A stretch of DNA of 64,000 bases, taken from Parasphingopyxis sp. CP4 (GTDB lineage Bacteria; Pseudomonadota; Alphaproteobacteria; Sphingomonadales; Sphingomonadaceae). The notes beneath the pieces are model-generated. The model made no database searches. It had not been told where the DNA came from and was given only the letters and a program-made list of their open reading frames with translations. Of the stretch, positions 25,986 to 36,056 are shown one piece after another. Both the position numbers and the translations under genes were made by a program. Location of the stretch: NCBI RefSeq assembly GCF_013378055.1, contig NZ_CP051130.1, positions 744,001-808,000 on the forward strand, in the 5' to 3' direction. The stretch's first letter is position 1. Each line of letters begins with the position of its first letter.

Positions 25986-26962
25986 TCGGCGGCAGCGGCC
26001 TGCTCGGTTTGGCTCTCGGCTTTGAGCTCGTCGAGAATTGCGTTCAGCGCACGCAGGCAAGCCATAACGTCATCATGGGCCGACGGGATCATCTTTCTCA
26101 GATTGGCAAAGCCGTGAATGTTGCCCGCCGCTTCGCGATAGACGGTTTGAACGCCGCCAGCGATCAGCTTGCCGGCATATTCGCGCCCCTGATCGCGCAA
26201 CGGATCCAGGCCAGCCGTCACCAAAACCGTCGGCGGTAGGCCGGCTGTGTCCTGGAGGACCGGATTGAGACGCCAATCGGCAGCATCGCCGGCATAATGA
26301 TTACTGAACCAATCCATTGTTGCAGACTCAAGTAAGAAGCCTTCAGCGAAATCGACCATCGATCCGCTATCCGCACCCATGTCGGTTGCCGGATAGATCA
26401 ACCACTGGGCGACGACTGGAACATCCGCTGCTTCATCGCGCAGTGCAAGCGAGGTTACCGCGGCGAGGTTGCCGCCAGCGCTGTCACCAGCCGGAACCAA
26501 GCCGGTAACGCTGAGGCCAAGCTCGTCAGGACTTGTCGCAATCCAGCGTGCCGCCGCGATGCAGTCTTCAGGGGCGGCAGGGAAGGGGTCTTCCGGAGCC
26601 AATCGGTAATCAACCGACACCACAGGCAAATCCAGCGTCCGTGCGGTTTCAGCGCAGAGGCCGTCATGGGTTTCGATATTGCCAATTACAAAGCCGCCGC
26701 CGTGATAGAAAACCACCACCGGCCCGGGCTCACGGCTATCGCGCGGATCATAGAGACGCGCAGGAATATCGCCTGCCGGACCCGGAATTGTGAAGTCACG
26801 CTTTATCCCGAGTTCGCCTGCGGGAAGTTCTGCCATGGTGAAAACCATATCCATCATCGCTCGCGCGGTAGCGGGATCGGTTTCATGGGTCTTCGGGCCT
26901 TCCTGGGCGGCCAGAAGGTCGAGCATCATCTGCACATCGGGGCGAACATAAGGCACGGGCAT
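25982..26962 (-). CDS. Alpha/beta hydrolase (hormone-sensitive-lipase-like esterase)
   Basis: 326 residues. The oxyanion motif FYHGGGFVIGN and the nucleophile GDSAGGN are the signatures of the HSL/GDXG family. The acid and His residues appear in VTAGLDPLRDQG and AGNIHGFANL. It should hydrolyse short acyl esters. The start at 26962 gives MPVPYVRPDVQMMLDLLAAQ, a natural beginning for the family. The SD is close. It is coupled to rppH by overlap, probably without shared function. Confidence 0.9.
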   Translation of the reverse strand: MPVPYVRPDVQMMLDLLAAQEGPKTHETDPATARAMMDMVFTMAELPAGELGIKRDFTIPGPAGDIPARLYDPRDSREPGPVVVFYHGGGFVIGNIETHDGLCAETARTLDLPVVSVDYRLAPEDPFPAAPEDCIAAARWIATSPDELGLSVTGLVPAGDSAGGNLAAVTSLALRDEAADVPVVAQWLIYPATDMGADSGSMVDFAEGFLLESATMDWFSNHYAGDAADWRLNPVLQDTAGLPPTVLVTAGLDPLRDQGREYAGKLIAGGVQTVYREAAGNIHGFANLRKMIPSAHDDVMACLRALNAILDELKAESQTEQAAAAE

Positions 26963-26982
26963 CTCTCCAGTATTGATCCATT

Positions 26983-28332
26983 TTAGGGCTGTTTGTTTGC
27001 AACTATAGGCGGAAAAGTGCGGGCGGCAAGTCGTGGGATCATGACGAACTGTCCGACTGCCCGGATCGCCAGAAACACTGTGAAGCTCAGCCATACGCCA
27101 TGATTACCATAGGGTGTGGTTAGCCAGAGCATCAGGCCATAGGCGACAAAGGCTGCGGCCATCGTTCCGAGCATTGCTCGGGTCCAGGTCGCGCCGACGA
27201 ACACGCCATCCATCACAAAAGACGCGACGCCAGCGAGCGGTAGTGCGAGAAGCCAGATATCGTAGCGCAGGACCGTCTCGATGACGTCAGGATCGGTTGA
27301 AAAGCTTGCGACAATCGGACCAGAAGTAATGGCGAACACGCCCGTTAGAATGAGGGCGGTGCCGATGCCGCGCAACATGATGCGGCGGACGGTCTTATCG
27401 AAACTGTCGCGCTCCTTTGCGCCGATGGCTTCACCGCACAACACTTGGGCCGCATTCTCAAACCCGTCGAGAAGCAGGGCTGTGAGCATGAACATCTGAA
27501 ACAGAATCGCATTTGCCGCGAGAATATCTGTCCCGAGGATCGAGCCCTGCCGCGTCACCATCATAATCGCGATGGTTAGTAATACGGTGCGCAGGAAAAG
27601 GTCTCGATTGACACGGAACAATGATCCCATGCGGGCGGAATTCCAAAGATCCCGGTCGCGCGCGGCGGCGATGAGCGCCGACACTTTTGCCGCCGGAAGG
27701 ACGGCCAATATGAGCAGAGCGAATTTGGTGAACTCGGAAATCAGCGTCGCATAAGCGATGCCCGCAACGCTCATATCCCAGACCAGGACAAACAGAACGC
27801 CGAGGCCGACGTTCAAAAGATTGATGGCTATTTCGATAACCAGGACGATACGCACGCGGCGTAACCCGATCAGCCAACCGACGATCGCGGCATTGATTAG
27901 CCAAGCCGGGGCCGCCCAGAAACGGATATCGATATAGACGGCCGCACCGTTTCGAACGGTGCCCTCTGCGGCCAAAAGATCGAGGCCCAACGGGATCGTC
28001 AGAGACTTTGTTGCGAGCAAGATCAACCCGATTGCCAGGGCAATCACCGAGGCGCGCAAGAGAGCCGCCATTTTCTCCGTATCATTGCCTTGGCCTGCGG
28101 CCTGGGCTGTCAGCCCGGTGGTAGCGGTTTTCAGGAAGTTGAAAACGACCAGCAAGCTCATCAGCAAGCGCGCGCCCATTTCGACGGCGCCCTGTGCGGC
28201 GGCTTCCCCAAGCTGGCCGATGATCCAGATATCGGCAATGCCGATAAGGGCGGTGGCCACGTTGGTCGCCATGGCCGGGATGGCTATTGACCAGATGGCT
28301 CGGGGATCATGGGGAGCGAGGGTTTTCGTCAT
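26983..28332 (-). CDS. MATE family efflux transporter (DinF-like)
   Basis: 449 residues with about 12 hydrophobic helices in two related halves. The beginning [19 protein letters not shown] and segments such as [20 protein letters not shown] fit the DinF branch of MATE. These pumps export drugs or metabolites using a sodium or proton gradient. Starts at 28332 and 28347 are both possible. It is divergent from the deacetylase gene across 51 bp. Confidence 0.88.
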   Translation of the reverse strand: MTKTLAPHDPRAIWSIAIPAMATNVATALIGIADIWIIGQLGEAAAQGAVEMGARLLMSLLVVFNFLKTATTGLTAQAAGQGNDTEKMAALLRASVIALAIGLILLATKSLTIPLGLDLLAAEGTVRNGAAVYIDIRFWAAPAWLINAAIVGWLIGLRRVRIVLVIEIAINLLNVGLGVLFVLVWDMSVAGIAYATLISEFTKFALLILAVLPAAKVSALIAAARDRDLWNSARMGSLFRVNRDLFLRTVLLTIAIMMVTRQGSILGTDILAANAILFQMFMLTALLLDGFENAAQVLCGEAIGAKERDSFDKTVRRIMLRGIGTALILTGVFAITSGPIVASFSTDPDVIETVLRYDIWLLALPLAGVASFVMDGVFVGATWTRAMLGTMAAAFVAYGLMLWLTTPYGNHGVWLSFTVFLAIRAVGQFVMIPRLAARTFPPIVANKQP

Positions 28333-28383
28333 CGATCCCACGGTCATAGTGCGGTGGTGGCCAAGCGCCTATATGCAATCCTC

Positions 28384-29289
28384 ATGCTGCATTTCGTCCA
28401 TCACCCATTCTATGTTGCACCGGCTCCGCCCGGGAGCGGATTTCGGTTTAACAAATATGGTTTGGTGCGAGAGGCGTTGGACGCATCGGGCATTGCCATG
28501 ACGATGCACAAACCGGAGCCGATGCCACGAAAATGGATCGAGGCGGTGCATGACCCGGAATATGTGAGTGAAGTCATGGCGGCAGCGGTGCCCAAGGCCA
28601 AGGAGCGCCGGATCGGGTTTCCGGTCACCCCAGAGATTCGCGATCGATCGCTACTTGCTCAGGGCGGTACCTGGCTGGCGGCTCTGTTGGCTTTGGAGCA
28701 CGGTTTTTCGGCCAATGGCGCCGGAGGCAGCCATCATGCCTTGCCCGATACTGGCGCTGGCTATTGTGTACTGAATGATCTTGCGGTCGTTGCCAATCGG
28801 CTCGTCGAGGACGGCAAGGCGGATCGAGTGCTCATTCTGGATTGCGATGTCCATCAAGGCGATGGAACGGCGGTATTGCTGGCAGGGCGCCCCGAAATAT
28901 TCACCATATCGGTCCATGCAGAGAAGAATTTCCCAACCCGCAAGGCGCGTTCGACACTAGATATCGCATTGTCGGATGGAACCAGCGACACTGCGTATCT
29001 GGACCGGTTGAATGATATGCTGCCCGATGTGCTGCACGACTTCCGCCCGGATATTGTCTTGTACCAGGCAGGCGTTGATCCGCATCGGGACGACAAGCTT
29101 GGGCGATTGAACCTGACTGACGCTGGAATGGATGCCCGGGATCGCTACGTCGCAACGCTAACCCGCACCCAAAACATCCCGCTCGCCAGTGTGTTAGGCG
29201 GTGGATATGGCGACGATCATGGTGCAGTTGCGCAGCGCCATGCGCGCAGCATTCTTACTTTGGCGGATGAAGCCGCGAAGCATCGCTGA
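28384..29289 (+). CDS. Histone deacetylase family protein (HDAC11/class IV-like)
   Basis: 301 residues. The zinc-dependent deacetylase core is clear: the His pair in [19 protein letters not shown], the Asp/His ligands in [12 protein letters not shown], and the third ligand in [14 protein letters not shown]. Bacterial members deacetylate small molecules such as acetylpolyamines, or proteins; the substrate here is unknown. The start is set at [10 protein letters not shown] because the upstream frame overlaps the MATE gene and lacks similarity. Confidence 0.88.
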   Translation: MLHFVHHPFYVAPAPPGSGFRFNKYGLVREALDASGIAMTMHKPEPMPRKWIEAVHDPEYVSEVMAAAVPKAKERRIGFPVTPEIRDRSLLAQGGTWLAALLALEHGFSANGAGGSHHALPDTGAGYCVLNDLAVVANRLVEDGKADRVLILDCDVHQGDGTAVLLAGRPEIFTISVHAEKNFPTRKARSTLDIALSDGTSDTAYLDRLNDMLPDVLHDFRPDIVLYQAGVDPHRDDKLGRLNLTDAGMDARDRYVATLTRTQNIPLASVLGGGYGDDHGAVAQRHARSILTLADEAAKHR

Positions 29290-29369
29290 ATCGCGAGTGA
29301 TTTTTTCTATTTTGTTCCGGGGGCCAGCTGTGCATAGGTAGTTTCACGGATAAGAGTGAGAATGAAATA

Positions 29370-31244
29370 ATGGCCACTGCGGCAAAACCGATTAGTTCCA
29401 ACCCCCCAGAAGATGCAGCTACAGTCGTTGTCCGGTTCGCCGGAGACAGTGGTGACGGCATGCAGCTTACCGGGGGACAGTTTACGCTATCAACTGCGCT
29501 TGCCGGGAATGACCTGGCGACTTTTCCGGATTTCCCGGCCGAGATTCGCGCTCCCCAAGGGACGTTATTTGGGGTTTCGGCATTCCAGATTAACTTTGGC
29601 AGCCGTGCAATCCGGACGGCCGGTGACGCGCCTGACGTACTCGTGGCCATGAACCCGGCGGCGTTGAAGACCAACTTGGGCGATTTGCGGGAAGGCGGCT
29701 TGATCATCGCCGATAGCGGCGCCTTTGGTGATCGGAACCTATCCAAGGCGGGCTATACCGAGAATCCGCTCGAAGATGGCTCATTGGCCAAGTGGCAACT
29801 GCTCTCGCTCGATATGACGGAAATGACGGTCGAAGCGGTTAAGCCGTTCGGTCTGGGCAACAAGGAAGCGCTGCGCTGCAAGAATATGTGGACGCTGGGA
29901 CTGACGCTCTGGATGTTTGATCGCAAGCGACAGCCAATCATCGATTGGCTCAATGCCAAATTTGCGAAGAAGCCGGATATTGCCGATGCCAATATCGCGG
30001 CGCTGAACGCAGGCCATGCCTATGGTGAGACGGCCGAGCTGGGATATGCATTCCAACCGCGTCACGTAGAGAAAGCGCCTGCCGAACCGGGCCTGTATCG
30101 GACAGTTACCGGCGCCGAAGCAGTTTCGCTTGGTCTGGTGGCTGGTGCAAAACTGGCCAATCTCCCCATGTTTTTCGGTGGTTATCCGATCACGCCGGCC
30201 TCGGCGATCCTGCATCATCTCTCCCGCCTCAAGCAGTTTGGCGTCACAACTTTCCAGGCTGAGGATGAAATTGCCGCGATCGGGGCTGCGATTGGAGCGA
30301 GCTATACCGGTTCGCTTGGCGTCACATCCTCTTCGGGGCCTGGTATCGCGCTCAAGGGCGAGGCGATGGGCCTCGCAATTATGACAGAATTACCGCTGGT
30401 TATCGTCAATTCGCAGCGCGGCGGACCATCGACCGGTCTTCCGACCAAAACCGAGCAATCCGACCTGTATCAAGCGGTCTATGGCCGGAATGGCGATGCG
30501 CCGATGCCGGTTATTGCCGTGCGATCACCGTCCGATGCGTTCGAATGTGCGATTGAGGCCTGTCGTATCGCAACGCGTTATATGACGCCGGTGATGCTCC
30601 TTACGGATGGCTATATCGCTAATGCCGCTGAGCCCTGGAAAATGCCAGATGTCAGTGACTTTGAGCCGTTTCCTGTGACTTTCCATGAAGATGCGCCGGG
30701 TGAAGATGAGAGCTTCAATCCCTATGCGCGCGATGAAAAACTGGCGCGGCCATGGGTTAAGCCCGGAACACCGGGCCTGATGCACCGGATCGGTGGTATC
30801 GAGAAGGCGTCAGGCAGCGGGAACATCGACTATTCTCCGGAAAACCACCAGGAAATGACTGATCTGCGCGCGCAGAAGGTTATGAACGTGGCGGACGACA
30901 TTCCCGAGCAAGATGTCGCTCTGGGTGCAGCCGGCGATACGCTGGCAGTGGTTGGCTGGGGCTCGACCTATGGCCCGATCCATCAGGCCGTCGCAAAAGC
31001 GCGCGCAAACGGCCAATCTGTTGCGCAAATTCATTTGCGTCATATCTGGCCGATGCCGAGCAATCTTGGGGAGCTGTTGAAGAGCTTTGATCATATTCTC
31101 GTGCCGGAAATGAACAAGGGCCAGCTCAAAACAGTGCTGCGGGATCAGTTTCTTGTCGATGCGAAGCCGCTGAACAAGGTTTCGGGTCAGCCTTTCCGGA
31201 TTGCTGAGATTGAAGCTGCGATTCAGGATCAACTTGATGGATGA
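29370..31244 (+). CDS. korA: 2-oxoacid:acceptor oxidoreductase, fused gamma-alpha subunit (KorA)
   Basis: 624 residues. A gamma domain (residues about 20-200, beginning VVRFAGDSGDGMQLTGGQ) is fused to the pyrimidine-binding alpha domain (GGYPITPASAILHHLS, SSGPGIALKGEAMGLA). With KorB it oxidises 2-oxoglutarate or a related 2-oxoacid to the acyl-CoA and passes electrons to ferredoxin. This two-subunit form is known from aerobic bacteria. Its stop lies inside the start of a 27-residue microprotein gene. Confidence 0.93.
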   Translation: MATAAKPISSNPPEDAATVVVRFAGDSGDGMQLTGGQFTLSTALAGNDLATFPDFPAEIRAPQGTLFGVSAFQINFGSRAIRTAGDAPDVLVAMNPAALKTNLGDLREGGLIIADSGAFGDRNLSKAGYTENPLEDGSLAKWQLLSLDMTEMTVEAVKPFGLGNKEALRCKNMWTLGLTLWMFDRKRQPIIDWLNAKFAKKPDIADANIAALNAGHAYGETAELGYAFQPRHVEKAPAEPGLYRTVTGAEAVSLGLVAGAKLANLPMFFGGYPITPASAILHHLSRLKQFGVTTFQAEDEIAAIGAAIGASYTGSLGVTSSSGPGIALKGEAMGLAIMTELPLVIVNSQRGGPSTGLPTKTEQSDLYQAVYGRNGDAPMPVIAVRSPSDAFECAIEACRIATRYMTPVMLLTDGYIANAAEPWKMPDVSDFEPFPVTFHEDAPGEDESFNPYARDEKLARPWVKPGTPGLMHRIGGIEKASGSGNIDYSPENHQEMTDLRAQKVMNVADDIPEQDVALGAAGDTLAVVGWGSTYGPIHQAVAKARANGQSVAQIHLRHIWPMPSNLGELLKSFDHILVPEMNKGQLKTVLRDQFLVDAKPLNKVSGQPFRIAEIEAAIQDQLDG

Positions 31245-31320
31245 CAAGCCGAAAAGTGTCCTCCCCCTGGTGGGGATGCTGGTGGTGATTGTTGCTATAA
31301 TTTACATGCTGTGGAGCTAA
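31237..31320 (+). CDS. 27-residue hydrophobic microprotein between korA and korB
   Basis: A small frame too short for most gene callers. It has AGGA at 31225-31228, eight bases ahead of the ATG at 31237, and overlaps the korA stop. The product starts MDDKPKSVLPLVG, then one membrane-spanning stretch (MLVVIVAIIYML) and ends WS. A charged N-terminus plus one helix suggests an inner-membrane micropeptide. KorB follows 10 bp after its stop. No function is known; its place suggests association with, or coupling between, the two Kor subunits. Confidence 0.6.
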   Translation: MDDKPKSVLPLVGMLVVIVAIIYMLWS

Positions 31321-31330
31321 GGAAGCTGCA

Positions 31331-32359
31331 ATGAACGATATGACACCCGTCAAGACGACACTCAAAGATTGGGAAACCGATCAGGAAGTGCGCTGGTGCC
31401 CGGGCTGTGGCGACTATGCGATCCTCAAAGCGATCCAGCGAACCATGCCCGATCTCGGTGCTGATCCGGCCAACACGGTTTTTGTCTCGGGCATCGGCTG
31501 CTCGTCGCGTTTCCCCTATTATATGGAAACCTATGGCTTTCACACGATCCATGGGCGCGCACCGACTGTTGCCACCGGCGTAAAACTCGCCAATCCGGAG
31601 CTGGATGTATGGCTCGTCACGGGTGATGGCGATGGCCTGTCGATCGGCGGCAACCATATGCTGCATCTCTTGCGTCGGAACCTTGATTGCCAGGTTCTGC
31701 TCTTCAACAATGAAATTTACGGCCTGACAAAAGGCCAATATTCGCCGACATCGCGTCCGGGCACAAACAGTCCGTCGACACCATTCGGATCGGTCGATCG
31801 TCCGGTCAATCCGTGCTCCTATGCGTTGGGCTCGGGCGCACGCTTTGTTGCGCGCGGTATCGATGTGAACAAGAAGCTCACTGATGCATTCAAAGCGGCT
31901 TATGCGCACAAGGGAACTGCGTTCGTCGAGATTTTCCAGAACTGCATCGTCTATAATGAAGATGTCTTTGCTGATTTCACCAACAAGAAAACGGCGGCCG
32001 ATACCCAGATCTGGGTGGAGCATGGCGAACCCTTGTTGTTCGCAAATGGAACCAAGGGTATTACTTTGAACGCTGACTCAATGACGCCTAAAGTCGTTGA
32101 AGTTACTGACGGAGATTGGGAATCTGCCGGTGTGATGGTCCATGACCAGACGAACCACACGCTGGCGTATCTACTTGTCGAAATGCCGTTCGGAGAGTTT
32201 CCGATGGCGCTTGGCGTGATCTACGATGATCCGCGACCGACCTTTGACGAGGTCGTGATTGCCCAGAGCGATGAAGTTTCGAAAGGCAAGGACGCCAATC
32301 TTCAGGCGCTGATCGAACATGGCCAGACCTGGACGGTGGAAGACGGTCCGGAGCTCTAA
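31331..32359 (+). CDS. korB: 2-oxoacid:ferredoxin oxidoreductase subunit beta (KorB)
   Basis: 342 residues. It holds the thiamine diphosphate and iron-sulfur centre. WCPGCGDYAIL gives the cysteines near residue 25, with another in GIGCSSRFPYY; the TPP motif runs from GDGDGLSIGGNH to NNEIYGLTKGQ. It works with KorA. A GGAAG site precedes the ATG. The ferredoxin partner is not in this window. Confidence 0.94.
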   Translation: MNDMTPVKTTLKDWETDQEVRWCPGCGDYAILKAIQRTMPDLGADPANTVFVSGIGCSSRFPYYMETYGFHTIHGRAPTVATGVKLANPELDVWLVTGDGDGLSIGGNHMLHLLRRNLDCQVLLFNNEIYGLTKGQYSPTSRPGTNSPSTPFGSVDRPVNPCSYALGSGARFVARGIDVNKKLTDAFKAAYAHKGTAFVEIFQNCIVYNEDVFADFTNKKTAADTQIWVEHGEPLLFANGTKGITLNADSMTPKVVEVTDGDWESAGVMVHDQTNHTLAYLLVEMPFGEFPMALGVIYDDPRPTFDEVVIAQSDEVSKGKDANLQALIEHGQTWTVEDGPEL

Positions 32360-32365
32360 GCTCAA

Positions 32366-33316
32366 ATGGACAATCTGACTCACAGTCTGGCCGGTGCTGT
32401 ACTCGGCCAGATTGGCCTCAAGAGAAAAACCGGCCTGGGAATGGCGACGCTGATTATCGCAGCCAACATTCCCGATATTGACGCATTTGCGACGCTTGTC
32501 GGTGGGCATCAGCATCTCGGATTTCGCCGCGGTATTACCCATGGGCCGATCGCGATGCTGCTGTTGCCGATATTGCTCACCGGAATCATGATTGCGTTCG
32601 ACAATTGGCAATCGCGACGGGGGAAGCGGCCGGAAAGCCGACTGCCCCTGCACAAAGGCTGGTTATTGGCGCTGGCCTATATCGGGACCTTGAGTCATCC
32701 AGCGCTCGATTTTCTCAACAGTTATGGCATTCGCTTACTTGAACCGTTTTCCAGCCAATGGGTCTATGGAGACACGCTTTTCATCATCGATGTCTGGATC
32801 TGGGCGACACTGGGCATAGCGCTTTGGTTGTCGATACGACGGGAGAGGCGCGGAGCTGCAAATTGGCGGACGCCCGCCATTTCCGCATGCGCAATCGTCC
32901 TCGTTTATATTGCCGCAAATGGCCTGATCTCGAACCGCGCAGAGAAGATGACCGCTGAGTTGGTGACTGAAGCTCGCGGCGAGCATCCCGAACTTGTCGT
33001 TGCCAATACTCTCCCGATTGCCTTCTGGGCACGCGACATGCGTTGGCGCGGGCAAGGGGAGATGGGCAGCGGAAACTTCTCGCTGTTTGGCGGCGATGAT
33101 CGGGTCTCGCTGAATGGCGATACGCGGCCCGATGGCATGGCAGAGATTGATTGGGAGTCTATTGCCAGCGAGGATGCCGATGCGCGCGCATTTCTGTTCT
33201 GGGCGCGCATGCCTTTCGTAGAAGAAGTCGATGGGCGCATCTGGCTCCGGGACCAAAGGTTCACCTTTGACGGTATTGGGGATCGCTTTCGGGTTGATGT
33301 AACACCGGAAGAATGA
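32366..33316 (+). CDS. Membrane-bound metal-dependent hydrolase (DUF457/YdjM-like)
   Basis: 316 residues. The N-terminus MDNLTHSLAGAVLGQIGLKR, with NIPDIDAFATLVGG and FRRGITHGPIA, matches the YdjM/YfhO DUF457 family, in which His and Asp residues lie on membrane helices. There are about four or five TM segments (e.g. GWLLALAYIGTLSHPALDFL) and a soluble C-terminal part. The enzymatic role is not established for the family. It starts 6 bp after korB and overlaps photolyase by ATGA. Confidence 0.85.
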   Translation: MDNLTHSLAGAVLGQIGLKRKTGLGMATLIIAANIPDIDAFATLVGGHQHLGFRRGITHGPIAMLLLPILLTGIMIAFDNWQSRRGKRPESRLPLHKGWLLALAYIGTLSHPALDFLNSYGIRLLEPFSSQWVYGDTLFIIDVWIWATLGIALWLSIRRERRGAANWRTPAISACAIVLVYIAANGLISNRAEKMTAELVTEARGEHPELVVANTLPIAFWARDMRWRGQGEMGSGNFSLFGGDDRVSLNGDTRPDGMAEIDWESIASEDADARAFLFWARMPFVEEVDGRIWLRDQRFTFDGIGDRFRVDVTPEE

Positions 33317-34707
33317 GTAGCATTTCAATTGTCTGGTTTCGTCGTGACCTCAGGCTCGCGGATCAAGCCGCGCTGACAGCTGCGGCAGAACGTGGTCCCG
33401 TACTCCCGGTCTACATTCTGGATGACGAAACGCCGAAACACCGCAAAATGGGTGCGGCGTCCCGGTGGTGGCTCCATCATTCGCTCGCTGATCTCGATCA
33501 GAGATTGCGACAGATGGGTTCTCGCCTGATCCTGAGGAGCGGCAACAGCGCCCAGATTCTGTCTGATCTGGTGGCACAAACCGGCGCGACTGAAATTCAC
33601 GCGCTGCACCATTATGAGCCCTGGTGGCTGAATGCCGAACGCGACGTAAGGGCGAAGCTAGAGCATCCCGTGTCATTGCATCTGCATCACGGCAACTATC
33701 TCGTTCCACCCGGTACCATCACGACCGGCAGCGGAAATCCCTACAAGATCTACACGCCATTTTGGAAAGCCTTGCGCGAAAACATGCCGCCCGCGCTGCC
33801 AATGTTGGCGCCGGATACAATCGATGCGCCGCCAGACTGGCCCGACACTGATCGTCTGGATGAATGGGCGCTTCTTCCGAAAAACCCCAATTGGGCCGAA
33901 GCATTTGGCGATTATTGGCAACCAGGCGAAGCTGGTGCCCATGCCAATGTCGATCGCTTCATTAGCAAGGCCGAGGACTACGACACGGACCGCAACCTGC
34001 CTTCGATTAAAGGCTCTTCGCGCCTGTCGCCACATCTGCATTTCGGTGAGATTTCGCCTGCGCAGGTCTGGCATGCTGTGTCCTGTTCTGGCCGCAATGT
34101 GACCACGTACCAGAAGGAGCTAGTCTGGCGGGACTATGCGCAGAATGTCATTCGCCAATTTCCGACATATGGCAGTGAAAGCTATCGTCAGCAGTTTGAA
34201 GCCTTCCCTTGGCGAGGTCTTTCGTCAGATGATGTGAAGGCTGATTTCGATCTCTGGTGCCGTGGCCAGACCGGTTATCCGATAGTCGATGCAGGGATGC
34301 GGGAGCTGTGGGCGACAGGCTGGATGCATAATCGTGTGCGGATGATTGCAGCGAGCTTTCTCATCAAGCACCTGCTGATCGATTGGCGGGCGGGCGAACA
34401 ATGGTTCTGGGATACACTGGTCGATGCCGATTACGCTTCGAACGCGACCAACTGGCAATGGGTGTCTGGAACCGGCGTCGACTCCAACATGTTTGTCCGG
34501 ATCATGGCGCCGCTTAGCCAATCCGAAAAATTCGATGCTGGAGATTATATCCGTAAATGGGTGCCTGAACTGGCTGGGTTGGATGATCCCTATATTCATG
34601 ACCCCGAAGAGCATGGCTGCAAACCCGATAGCTATCCGGCAAAGATAATCGGCCATCGCGAAGCGCGTCATCGCGCCTTGGACGCATATGCAACGGTCAA
34701 AAATTAG
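33313..34707 (+). CDS. phrB: Deoxyribodipyrimidine photo-lyase
   Basis: 464 residues, class I cyclobutane photolyase. The antenna domain begins IVWFRRDLRLADQAAL; the FAD domain holds LVWRDYAQNV, VDAGMRELWATGWMHNR and NWQWVSGTGVDSN. It repairs UV-made pyrimidine dimers with blue light. The start overlaps the previous stop. No tryptophan-triad check was possible beyond these motifs, so a cryptochrome role is unlikely but not excluded. Confidence 0.95.
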   Translation: MSSISIVWFRRDLRLADQAALTAAAERGPVLPVYILDDETPKHRKMGAASRWWLHHSLADLDQRLRQMGSRLILRSGNSAQILSDLVAQTGATEIHALHHYEPWWLNAERDVRAKLEHPVSLHLHHGNYLVPPGTITTGSGNPYKIYTPFWKALRENMPPALPMLAPDTIDAPPDWPDTDRLDEWALLPKNPNWAEAFGDYWQPGEAGAHANVDRFISKAEDYDTDRNLPSIKGSSRLSPHLHFGEISPAQVWHAVSCSGRNVTTYQKELVWRDYAQNVIRQFPTYGSESYRQQFEAFPWRGLSSDDVKADFDLWCRGQTGYPIVDAGMRELWATGWMHNRVRMIAASFLIKHLLIDWRAGEQWFWDTLVDADYASNATNWQWVSGTGVDSNMFVRIMAPLSQSEKFDAGDYIRKWVPELAGLDDPYIHDPEEHGCKPDSYPAKIIGHREARHRALDAYATVKN

Positions 34708-34713
34708 CTGCAC

Positions 34714-34733
34714 CAATGGCGGCGAAGCCGTTG
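34714..34733 (+). terminator. Possible hairpin after photolyase
   Basis: CAATGGC and GCCGTTG can pair around a six-base loop GGCGAA, seven base pairs including one G-U. There is no U-run after it, so it is a weak terminator at best. Confidence 0.2.
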
Positions 34734-34777
34734 CCCTAACCGTGTAATTTGGGCCATAAGCGCGCGCAGGAGGGGTT

Positions 34778-36055
34778 ATGGCGAGCAGCCCATCACCACG
34801 GGGCCAACATTTGCTGCGGGCCGATCGCGGTTTCGCGACCGGCTTGGGCTGGCTGTCGCGTCTGTCCGCTCCCGGGTTTCACAAGTTTCTGGATCGCCTT
34901 CATGCGGGGCTCGGTTCGGGCAGGCTCGAGGCAAAATTGCCTGATGGCAAGACACGTGTGCTGGGTGATCATGCACCGGGCGTTTCCGCTGAAATCGAGC
35001 TGAAAAGCTGGCGACCACTGATACGGCTCATGACATCAGGTTCGATCGGTTGGTATCGCGGTTGGGCCGAAGGCGAATGGACCAGTCCTGCGCCGGAAAA
35101 ACTGTTTGAGCTGTTTGTGGTCAACAGAAAGACGCTGGGTAATGCCGCGCGCGCCAAGGGTGCTGCCCGAATACGCAATTTGTTGGCGCACACGAAACGC
35201 CGCAATGATCGCGGCAATGCCCGCAAGAATATCGAAGCACATTATGATCTGGGCAATGATTTCTACGAAGCCTGGCTCGACGAAACGATGACCTATTCGA
35301 GCGCGGTATTTGGCGATCCATTGTCACCCGCCGAACCATTGGAAGAGGCGCAACGCCGCAAGGTGCGCATGCTTCTTGACCGGCTCGATCTCAAACCGGG
35401 CCATAGGTTGCTCGAGATTGGCTCGGGCTGGGGCGGCCTGATGGAAATCGCAGCCAAGGAATATGGAGCCGATGTTACCGGCATAACCCTGTCTACCGAG
35501 CAAAAGGCTTTCGTTGAGCAGCGCATGCGCAATGCCGGCCTGGAGAATCGCGCCCGTGTCGAGTTGATCGACTATCGCGATGTCGAGGGCGAATTTGATG
35601 CCGTTGCCAGTGTCGAGATGGTGGAAGCAGTCGGTCAGGAATATTGGGCGACCTACATGCAGGCGATTTCTGATCGGCTGAAACCGGGTGGCAAGGCAGC
35701 AATCCAGCTCATCTCGATCGAAGAAGACGGGTTTGAAGCCTATGCGTCGACCGCCGATTTCATTCAAACCTACGTTTTCCCAGGCGGGATGTTGATTGAA
35801 GAGAAACGATTTGCAGAGCTTGGAAAACAGGCTGGGCTGACTTGGGCCGATCGCACCGGCTACAATCTTCACTATGCTGAAACACTGCGCCAGTGGCGGG
35901 AACGATATGACACAGCGGTGGCCGACAACAGCCTGCCGGAAGGTTTTGACGAGCCGTTCCACCAGTTTTGGCGCTACTATCTCATGTATTGCGAGGGGGG
36001 TTTTCGCGCGGGTGGTATTGATGTAGCGCAAGTTACTCTGATTAAAGGAAAATAA
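34778..36055 (+). CDS. cfa: Cyclopropane-fatty-acyl-phospholipid synthase
   Basis: 425 residues. The SAM-binding motif LLEIGSGWGGLMEIAAKEYG and the CFAS signature NIEAHYDLGNDFYEAWLDE with TYSSAVF identify it. It adds a methylene from SAM across the double bond of membrane phospholipid acyl chains. A strong AGGAGG lies seven bases before the ATG at 34778. The following hydrolase starts one base after the stop, with an SD inside the cfa end. Confidence 0.94.
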   Translation: MASSPSPRGQHLLRADRGFATGLGWLSRLSAPGFHKFLDRLHAGLGSGRLEAKLPDGKTRVLGDHAPGVSAEIELKSWRPLIRLMTSGSIGWYRGWAEGEWTSPAPEKLFELFVVNRKTLGNAARAKGAARIRNLLAHTKRRNDRGNARKNIEAHYDLGNDFYEAWLDETMTYSSAVFGDPLSPAEPLEEAQRRKVRMLLDRLDLKPGHRLLEIGSGWGGLMEIAAKEYGADVTGITLSTEQKAFVEQRMRNAGLENRARVELIDYRDVEGEFDAVASVEMVEAVGQEYWATYMQAISDRLKPGGKAAIQLISIEEDGFEAYASTADFIQTYVFPGGMLIEEKRFAELGKQAGLTWADRTGYNLHYAETLRQWRERYDTAVADNSLPEGFDEPFHQFWRYYLMYCEGGFRAGGIDVAQVTLIKGK

Positions 36056-36056
36056 G

